Shown here piece by piece: positions 38,485 to 43,514 of a stretch of DNA of 43,514 bases. Position 1 is the stretch's first letter, and each line of letters opens with the position of its first letter. This DNA is from a virus. Below the pieces are notes generated by a model. It was not told the DNA's origin, ran no database searches, and saw only the letters and a program-made list of their open reading frames with translations. The position numbers and the translations under genes were made by a program. The stretch covers positions 1 to 43,514 of the IMG/VR virus record IMGVR_UViG_3300025679_000012. One strand, given 5' to 3'.

Positions 38485-40956
38485 ATGGACATATCACTCA
38501 AGTTTTCAACAGGGAAGAAAACGGCAACCGAGCCGAGTCCAGTCAGTGCGCAGGTGAGCATCCAAAAGGACCTACAGAAAACAGACGACAGCCGACCACT
38601 GGCGGCATCATTCCCGAGAGCTGAGCTCGGCGACTCCGGTACACGATTGCTCCACGGCATCATCACCGAGGAATACAATCCGCAACTGCAGGGCATCCAA
38701 GGCATCCGCGTCTTCGAGGAGATGCGCAAGTCCGACGGTACTGTGCGCGCAGCGATGATGGTCTGCACACTCCCAATCCGCCGGGCCGACTGGTACGTGA
38801 AGCCTGCAAGCGATAGCACCCAAGACGAGGAGATCGCGAACTTCGTGCGCCATGCGCTCTTCGATTGGGTAGAAGACATGACGTGGGACGACATCCTCCG
38901 CCAAGCACTCCTCATGACCGCATTCGGTGTGATGCTCTTCGAGAAGGTATACGGCACCATGGACCACGAGGGCAAGACATACGTCACACTCTCGAAGCTC
39001 GCACCGCGCCTCCCAAAGAGTATCCTGCAGTGGGAGTTGGTAGACCACACCTTCGGCATCCAACAGATCCGACAGGATGGACAGCTCGCCCAGATCCCCG
39101 GCTCCAAACTTTTGATATTCGTCAACGAGCGAGAAGGGGATAACTGGTGGGGCACATCCATGCTCCGAGCCGCATACCAGCACTGGTACCGCAAGAGCAA
39201 GTACTACGCGATAGACAGCCTCGCATTCGAGCGCCAAGGACTCGGCGTGCCAACGCTCACGATGCCAGTGGGATACACCGAGAACGATGAGAAGCGAGCC
39301 AAGACCACACTGCAAAACCTCCGCGCAAACGAGAAGGCATACATGGTGCTTCCACCCGGCTACACATTCGAGTTTGCCAACATGGGCGCACGCACAACAC
39401 GCGACCCTACAGTAGCCATCGAGCACCACAACAAGGAAATCTTGCAGAGCGTGCTCGCACAGTTTCTCGAGCTCGGCGCATCGAGAGCCGGAAGCGGAAG
39501 CCGTGCGCTTTCAACCGACCACTCCGACCTCTTCCTCAAAGCGATGGAGGCGATAGCAAACACCGTCCGCGACGTTTTCAACAAGCAACTCGTCAAAGAG
39601 ATTGTCGACCTGAACTTCAACGACGTGAAGGCATACCCTGTGCTTGATTACTCCGGCATCAGCAAGGTAGATATAGCTGCACTCGGCACTGCAATCGCAC
39701 AGCTCACCACATCCGGATTCTTGAGTCCGACCGACGACGACCAGCAGTGGGTCCGCGCATCGATGGGCCTGCCAGCACGCACACAGGAGCAGATCGAGGA
39801 GGCCAACCAAGACGACCCGAGCGTCCAAGAACTCGAGCAAGGCGACCAAGACATCGAGGAGACACCGGAGAGCGATACGACCGCAACGGATCCGACAGAC
39901 GTCGAGGATGCAACAACAACCGCTGCGCAAAACAAGAAGGATAAGACCGGCAAAGGCGACACGAAACCGGCACCGAAGCCTGCTGCTAAACCTGCACCCA
40001 AGAAGCCTGCACCGAAGCCAGCGGCCGCACACGAGCACAAGAAGCCAGTGCGACGCTTCAGCGATGCAAACGGATTCACGAGCTGGAGACCGCAGACCTT
40101 CGCTGAAGGGAAAGTGAACTGGAACCTTATACAGACCGACCTCGACAAAATGCAGTCGGACTTCACGACCGATGCAAACGCGCTCCTCAACGACTCCAAG
40201 GACTCATTCATGGCAAAGCTCCACCAAGCGCTCAAGGACAACGACTACAAAACCATCGCCACGCTCGAGCTGGGCTTTTTGATTGCATACAAGTCACTGA
40301 TTAAAAAGGCGATGCAAGATGCATACGTGCACGGCAAGACCGACGTCGCGCACGAGATAGGCATCGACACGCCAGCCAACACGGCCGACACACTCAAGAA
40401 CATCGACCTCATCGCACAGACCGTCGCACAGAAAACAGCAGCCGCACTTGAGGCACAGGTGAAGCTCGGGGTATCCACCGCACTCAAAAGCGACGTACCC
40501 GCACTGCAGGTATCCGGGCAACTTGACGCTGACCTTGAGCAGGCGATCGCCAAGACGGTAGACGACGCGGCAAGCACACTCATCTCGCAAGCCATGAACA
40601 TGGGACGCAACGATGTCTTTGACCGCAACAGCGACGAGATTTATGCCCTCCAGCGCAGTGAACTGCTCGACAGCAAGACCTGCAACTTCTGCCTGAGCAT
40701 GGATAGTCGCGTTGTCGAGAAGGGAGACGAGTGGACCGACACCGACATATTCCACAGCAACTGCAGAGGCATCTGGGTAGCAATCCTCAAGGACGAAGTG
40801 AACCCACCACCAATCGACGGCGTGCCTTCAAACGTCGGAGATTACTACGGTGGCAACGTCAACTCGCTCGTGCAACCGAAGGTGCCAATCACAAAGCCGG
40901 GCTCGCTCGCGGAGCAATTCGTCAAAGACCAAGCAGCCAAGGCAGCCAAGAAATAA
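38485..40956 (+). CDS. Portal protein fused to MuF-type head morphogenesis domain
   Basis: 823 residues. Residues 1-440 are a portal of the DUF935/Mu gp29 type (YNPQLQGIQGIRVFEEMRKS, VKPASDSTQDEEIANFVRHA, LSTDHSDLFLKAMEAIANTV). A Pro/Ala/Lys-rich linker follows (about 485-520, KPAPKPAAKPAPKKPAPK). The C-terminal part is MuF-like, with LQRSELLDSKTCNFCLSMDS and HSNCRGIWVAI (Cys-x2-Cys ... Cys). In Mu these are separate genes; here they are one protein. Portals form the DNA gate, MuF proteins help assembly and may enter the host. The linker likely permits flexible positioning. Confidence 0.82.
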   Translation: MDISLKFSTGKKTATEPSPVSAQVSIQKDLQKTDDSRPLAASFPRAELGDSGTRLLHGIITEEYNPQLQGIQGIRVFEEMRKSDGTVRAAMMVCTLPIRRADWYVKPASDSTQDEEIANFVRHALFDWVEDMTWDDILRQALLMTAFGVMLFEKVYGTMDHEGKTYVTLSKLAPRLPKSILQWELVDHTFGIQQIRQDGQLAQIPGSKLLIFVNEREGDNWWGTSMLRAAYQHWYRKSKYYAIDSLAFERQGLGVPTLTMPVGYTENDEKRAKTTLQNLRANEKAYMVLPPGYTFEFANMGARTTRDPTVAIEHHNKEILQSVLAQFLELGASRAGSGSRALSTDHSDLFLKAMEAIANTVRDVFNKQLVKEIVDLNFNDVKAYPVLDYSGISKVDIAALGTAIAQLTTSGFLSPTDDDQQWVRASMGLPARTQEQIEEANQDDPSVQELEQGDQDIEETPESDTTATDPTDVEDATTTAAQNKKDKTGKGDTKPAPKPAAKPAPKKPAPKPAAAHEHKKPVRRFSDANGFTSWRPQTFAEGKVNWNLIQTDLDKMQSDFTTDANALLNDSKDSFMAKLHQALKDNDYKTIATLELGFLIAYKSLIKKAMQDAYVHGKTDVAHEIGIDTPANTADTLKNIDLIAQTVAQKTAAALEAQVKLGVSTALKSDVPALQVSGQLDADLEQAIAKTVDDAASTLISQAMNMGRNDVFDRNSDEIYALQRSELLDSKTCNFCLSMDSRVVEKGDEWTDTDIFHSNCRGIWVAILKDEVNPPPIDGVPSNVGDYYGGNVNSLVQPKVPITKPGSLAEQFVKDQAAKAAKK

Positions 40957-40957
40957 C

Positions 40958-41299
40958 ATGGCACGCGCACGCAGAGCCACAGACGGCAACGGCACCGTAT
41001 ACATAGCCATCGAATGCAAGGGGTGTGACGAACGCCACACCGTCGTCGTAGCGCGTGGCATCGGAGACATCGGTCCCGTGTGGGGATTCAATGGCTCGCT
41101 CGAGCTACCAACATTCACACCATCACTACGAGTCACTTGGCCGGCGAACCCTAACGCGATAGCAGGCTTTGAGGAGTGGCGCACCGAGAGATGTTGTCAC
41201 TCGTTCGTCGCCGACGGCAGAATCCAGTACCTCGGAGACTGTACGCACTCACTGGCCGGACAGACCATAGACCTACCGGAGATATCGGGTGTAGAATAA
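40958..41299 (+). CDS. DUF6527 family protein
   Basis: 113 residues from ATG 40958. Matches the DUF6527 pattern: WGFNGSLELPTFTPSL, then CHSFVADGRIQYLGDCTHSL and AGQTIDLP. The family is small, found in phages and plasmids, with conserved Cys/His (CKGCDERH, CCHSF, DCTH) that may bind metal. Function not known. Last gene before the RNA locus. Confidence 0.65.
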   Translation: MARARRATDGNGTVYIAIECKGCDERHTVVVARGIGDIGPVWGFNGSLELPTFTPSLRVTWPANPNAIAGFEEWRTERCCHSFVADGRIQYLGDCTHSLAGQTIDLPEISGVE

Positions 41300-41384
41300 A
41301 GACGGGGGAGCAATGCAACCGAGGTCCAAGGCTTAGCCACATGGACACACACATCAACCGCATCACTCCCCCACCAGCTCTTTC

Positions 41385-41423
41385 AAAGGAGGTGATCACA
41401 TATCTCTGGCGAGTCCCAGCCGC
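41385..41423 (+). promoter_or_regulatory. Bipartite anti-16S tail (extended Shine-Dalgarno)
   Basis: A 13-nt AAAGGAGGTGATC lies at 41385-41397 and an 8-nt CCAGCCGC at 41416-41423, with a 19-nt gap (after the shared 12 nt) containing CTC-TGGC-GAG. It would pair to the anti-Shine-Dalgarno and h45 region of 16S rRNA. The nearest start-like codon is ATA at 41400 with a 9-codon frame ending TAA at 41427. Confidence 0.55.
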
Positions 41424-41431
41424 CAGTAACT

Positions 41432-41463
41432 AACACCCCGCCGTTGACGGGGTGTTCTTTTTT
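41432..41463 (+). terminator. Intrinsic terminator with promoter -35 in its hairpin
   Basis: AACACCCCG (41432-41440), loop CCGTTGA, CGGGGTGTT (41448-41456), then a T run (41458-41463). A TTGACG in the loop/3' arm is the -35 of the next promoter. Confidence 0.85.
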
Positions 41464-41471
41464 GAGATAAT
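41444..41471 (+). promoter_or_regulatory. Promoter of the tmRNA gene
   Basis: TTGACG (41444-41449), 16-nt spacer, GATAAT (41466-41471). The transcript would begin near 41478, leaving a ~40 nt leader before the mature tmRNA end. Confidence 0.55.
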
Positions 41472-41517
41472 GGGCTGGACTGGTACACGAGAGCGCAATG
41501 GCTCCGGTCAGTTGATT

Positions 41518-41875
41518 GGGCTCGAATTAGATTCGACTCCGGCGTTCTTTGAAAAGTTGCGATGCAAGCGCACCCGATCGCTTCTCTCGGGTAAAACTCA
41601 AAAGCAAAATCTATTGCTTCTCCGTACTTCTCGAACGCTGGCAGTCTTCGGACTCCTGCATTCGCCTAGCGACGGCGTCGACCATATTGCGGACGTGCGC
41701 AAAATGGCCCGGCGTAAACAATCACGTATGGTGGAGGTAACATGAACCCAGTCCAATGGGCAATGCCCCGGGGTCCGCGTATGCGGGCCGACGAGCTCAA
41801 GCGCTACTTGAGACAGGCATCGTAGACGCTTTTCAATGACACTGAAGGACCCGGGTGCAAATCCCGGCGAGTCCA
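41518..41875 (+). ncRNA. ssrA: tmRNA (ssrA), phage-encoded
   Basis: The 5' end GGGCTCG (41518-41524) pairs with CGAGTCC (41868-41874), discriminator A at 41875, and the conserved GATTCGAC follows the acceptor arm. T arm CCGGG-TGCAAAT-CCCGG (41851-41867 region). An H-type pseudoknot (AAGCG/CGCTT with ACCCGA/TCGGGT, 41566-41592) precedes a tag frame from GCA 41604 to TAG 41667-41669: AKSIASPYFSNAGSLRTPAF and a last A, ending -AFA like some bacterial tags. A second pseudoknot (CTCAAG/CTTGAG, CGCTA/TAGaCG) lies at 41796-41828. Length 358 nt is normal. CCA is not encoded; the T loop has G in place of U55. tmRNA rescues stalled ribosomes with host SmpB. Confidence 0.85.
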
Positions 41876-41882
41876 CACGATC

Positions 41883-41966
41883 GTGCTCTGTCCCCCGAGG
41901 CGCGGTAAAGTCGGATCAGACCAAGCTCCCGCACAATATGAGTCCCAGCCTCCGGGGAGAGCGCAC
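41883..41966 (+). ncRNA. Rod-like structured RNA downstream of the tmRNA
   Basis: Arms GTGC, CT, TCCCC and GAGGC (41883-41901) pair with GCCTC, GGGGA, AG and GCAC (41948-41966) at equal spacing with symmetric mismatches. The loop contains further small helices (GCGG/CCGC, GTC/GAC). It lies between the tmRNA and the protease gene. May be a processing product, leader of the protease mRNA, or packaging site. No coding frame of note. Seen as complementarity; function unknown. Confidence 0.4.
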
Positions 41967-42030
41967 GACAAAGATATCCACACCTTGACTATGAAAGCAC
42001 CATGAGGGGTGTTAATCTTTATGTATTCCC

Positions 42031-43272
42031 ATGAAGACACTCACCACTGAACAAGCTCGCGTGAGAGCGAGCGGTAAATACATCGGCATCTTCCCCTTCG
42101 AGTTCGACGATGGGGGTGGTGGCACAGGTAGCGTGACGATACCGCGCACGATTCACCTGATACCGATTGGGACGTGGGATCATGACCTCTACGGTCCAAT
42201 AATTATTACGCCTGCTGACATCCGGCAATTCGCGTCCAACTTTAATGCAGGTATCCGCAAGGGTATCTTCATCACAGCCGGGCACGAGGGCTATGCCGAG
42301 CTGCCTGCGCAGGGGTGGATAACTTCGGTAGAAGCGCGTGACGACGGTCTGTGGGGCGTGGTAGACTGGAACCAGCTAGGAGTAGAGACTTTGAGCGACA
42401 AGCAATACAAGTTTTTCTCTCCTGAGTTCTTCCTCGAATACGCCGACCCAGAGACGCATGAAGTTACGAAGAACGTTCTCACCGGCGGCGCACTCACAAA
42501 GAGCCCTTACTTCAAGGAACTCGAGGCCGTGGTCTTCTCGGATAGAAACATTACAAAGAAAATTAATACTAACGAAAACATTATGGATATTGCAGAAATT
42601 CTCAAGCTCGACAAGGCCACTCTGACCGACGAGCAAAAGGCTTTTATTAAGACCAACGCCGACAAGCTCACTGACGAGCAGAAGGTGGAGTACAAAGACG
42701 TCGTAGGCGAGGCGGATGCCCCTGCAGAGACGGACGAGGAAAAGACCGCACGCGAGGAAAAGGAGAAGGGCGATGCCAACGAGGCAGCCGGACTCAACCG
42801 CGACGGCTCAGCCAAGACTGCAATCGACGCATCCGAAAAGGTGCAGATCAGTGCAGGCGAACTCGCAGCACTCACCAAGGCAGCGAACGAGGGCAAGTCT
42901 GCATTCGCAGAGCTCCGCACGAGCAAGATCACTGCGTCTGTCAAAAGCCTCGTCTTCAATTCAAAAACCAACAGTGTCGGACGGTTCCTCCCGAAGAGTG
43001 AAGCAGCCCTTCAGTCTTTCATGGAGAAGCTCGATGACGGACAACGCGCTGCGTTTGCAACGTTGGTAGCAGAACTGCCAAGTTCGCAGATTTTCGCCGA
43101 GAAGGGCGATGCTGGGACGATGACGGGTTCAGCTGAATCGGAGGTAGAAGCAAAGACCACGAAGCTCATGACTGAGAAGAAGATGTCGTACAGCGACGCT
43201 CTCAAGCAGACCTTCGCGGAGGATGCAGCACTGCACGAACGCTACGTCGCAGAGACGGGCACGCGCAATTAA
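42031..43272 (+). CDS. Prohead protease with nested scaffold (Mu gpI/gpZ-like)
   Basis: 413 residues. The first ~180 residues match the Mu-type head protease: IPIGTWDHDLYGPIIITPAD, FITAGHEGYAELPAQGWIT, FFSPEFFLEYADPETHEVT with SPEF near 130, GGALTKSPYFKELEAVV. The rest is a charged helical scaffold. An in-frame ATG at 42583 (Met185, MDIAEILKLDKATLT) is preceded by AACGAAAACATT, like other leaders here, so a separate scaffold of 229 residues may be made, as Mu makes gpZ inside gpI. Cleaves scaffold and capsid during head maturation. Confidence 0.82.
   Translation: MKTLTTEQARVRASGKYIGIFPFEFDDGGGGTGSVTIPRTIHLIPIGTWDHDLYGPIIITPADIRQFASNFNAGIRKGIFITAGHEGYAELPAQGWITSVEARDDGLWGVVDWNQLGVETLSDKQYKFFSPEFFLEYADPETHEVTKNVLTGGALTKSPYFKELEAVVFSDRNITKKINTNENIMDIAEILKLDKATLTDEQKAFIKTNADKLTDEQKVEYKDVVGEADAPAETDEEKTAREEKEKGDANEAAGLNRDGSAKTAIDASEKVQISAGELAALTKAANEGKSAFAELRTSKITASVKSLVFNSKTNSVGRFLPKSEAALQSFMEKLDDGQRAAFATLVAELPSSQIFAEKGDAGTMTGSAESEVEAKTTKLMTEKKMSYSDALKQTFAEDAALHERYVAETGTRN
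42583..43272 (+). CDS. Nested in-frame scaffold protein (alternative start)
   Basis: 229 residues beginning MDIAEILKLDKATLTDEQKA. Acidic helical scaffold-type protein (DEEKTAREEKEKGDANEAAG). Translation from this start would leave the protease domain out. The A-rich leader before the ATG is like leaders of separate genes. Expected from Mu gpI/gpZ, not proven. Confidence 0.55.
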   Translation: MDIAEILKLDKATLTDEQKAFIKTNADKLTDEQKVEYKDVVGEADAPAETDEEKTAREEKEKGDANEAAGLNRDGSAKTAIDASEKVQISAGELAALTKAANEGKSAFAELRTSKITASVKSLVFNSKTNSVGRFLPKSEAALQSFMEKLDDGQRAAFATLVAELPSSQIFAEKGDAGTMTGSAESEVEAKTTKLMTEKKMSYSDALKQTFAEDAALHERYVAETGTRN

Positions 43273-43297
43273 TTAATCATTATTTAAAACATTCACT

Positions 43298-43514
43298 ATG
43301 TCTCAAGCAATTCGTGATTTCGAGAAGTCCTTCCTCTCGACAGCTGACCTCAGCGCCGCTGAGTTCGTCATTGTCAAAGTGGACACAACCGCCGACCAGA
43401 GTGTGGTCATTGCGGCTGCAAGTACCGACCCAATCTGTGGCGTTCTTCAAAACAAGCCAAAGGCGGGCAAGGCAGCAGTCGTCCGTTGGGGTGGCAGTTC
43501 AAAGGTTATCGCAG
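43298..43514 (+). CDS. Capsid cement protein, N-terminal part (runs over the circular join)
   Basis: ATG at 43298 (leader AACATTCACT) opens MSQAIRDFEKSFLSTADLSA, continuing AEFVIVKVDTTADQSV and onward to the window end; the frame continues at position 140 of the window (equivalent to 43515) and stops at 306. The two pieces make a 127-residue DUF2190-type capsid cement protein. The window end falls within the gene because the circular genome was cut here. Confidence 0.75.
   Translation, partial: MSQAIRDFEKSFLSTADLSAAEFVIVKVDTTADQSVVIAAASTDPICGVLQNKPKAGKAAVVRWGGSSKVIA
43376..43514. repeat. Terminal overlap, identical to 1-139 with one mismatch
   Basis: Positions 43376-43514 match 1-139 at 138 of 139 bases; the mismatch is A (43388) against G (13). 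This indicates a circular assembly or terminally redundant ends with a unit length near 43,375 bp, and a mixed population at this base. Confidence 0.9.

Larger units (their letters stand above)
41302..41463 (+). ncRNA. Structured RNA with a bipartite complement to the 16S rRNA 3' end
   Basis: A long hairpin is formed by GGGGGAG/CTCCCCC (41304-41310, 41366-41372), ATGC/GCAT, GTCC/GGAC and GGC-TTA-GCC. After it lies AAAGGAGGTGAT (41385-41396), a 19-nt insert, then CCAGCCGC (41416-41423); together these 20 bases are the reverse complement of GCGGCTGG-ATCACCTCCTTT, the usual 3' end of bacterial 16S rRNA. A 9-bp terminator hairpin closes the element. It has no good reading frame. It could bind 30S subunits; or be a Shine-Dalgarno for a short AUA-start ORF. 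The match is seen; the function is inference. Confidence 0.5.

Noticed and set aside
41743-41826. 27-codon ORF after GGAGG-TAAC within the tmRNA
   Set aside because: It lies in the part folding into the 3' pseudoknots of the tmRNA; a chance frame is more likely.
1-43514. Integrase or lysogeny module
   Set aside because: No tyrosine or serine recombinase or clear CI-like repressor was seen on either strand; only a small HTH protein.

Overview
The window is the essentially complete genome of a tailed double-stranded DNA phage, assembled as a circle. Positions 1-139 repeat 43376-43514 with one mismatch, which gives a unit genome of about 43,375 bp and one open reading frame running across the join. 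Every gene I can support lies on the + strand. The head genes are of the phage Mu type: protease I with a nested scaffold, a capsid cement protein, a gpT-like major capsid protein, a portal fused to a MuF domain, a gp36-like adaptor and a gpG-like protein. The tail genes (tube, chaperone with a -1 frameshift, 582-residue tape measure, hub) indicate a long non-contractile, siphovirus-type tail. I see no integrase, polymerase, helicase or primase.

Host: genes almost never have a Shine-Dalgarno sequence. Many starts follow A/C-rich leaders such as AATACC-ATG, and several follow a TATAAT-like box by only 6-7 nt, as for leaderless mRNAs. Exported proteins rich in Ser/Thr and a small lysozyme-like exported protein resemble genes of Patescibacteria (candidate phyla radiation). 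This host guess is weak and is inference only.

Layout: 36441-40956 packaging and portal; 40958-41299 a DUF6527 protein; 41300-42030 a gene-free RNA locus; 42031-43514 and 1-5139 head and virion genes; 5144-6354 a sulfate-activation cassette (nucleotidyltransferase, short APS kinase, sulfotransferase); 6358-18212 virion and tail genes, including a protein built of about 39 repeats of 14 residues and a glycine-rich adhesin; 18217-20482 lysis genes; 20490-20620 a structured RNA and terminator; 20720-36389 early genes. The early genes include a RecT annealing protein, a PD-(D/E)XK nuclease fused to an FtsK-type translocase, an initiator-like protein with a large palindrome inside its gene, RusA, two DNA methyltransferases and many small zinc-ribbon proteins.

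Most notable are: (1) the RNA locus, with a phage tmRNA, two other structured RNAs, and a 12+8 nt bipartite complement to the 3' end of bacterial 16S rRNA; (2) the RecT plus nuclease-FtsK recombination module; (3) the PAPS and sulfotransferase cassette inside the virion operon; (4) a 47-bp palindrome next to an AT-rich stretch in the initiator linker, a candidate replication origin; (5) three early promoters sharing a CGAAC operator.
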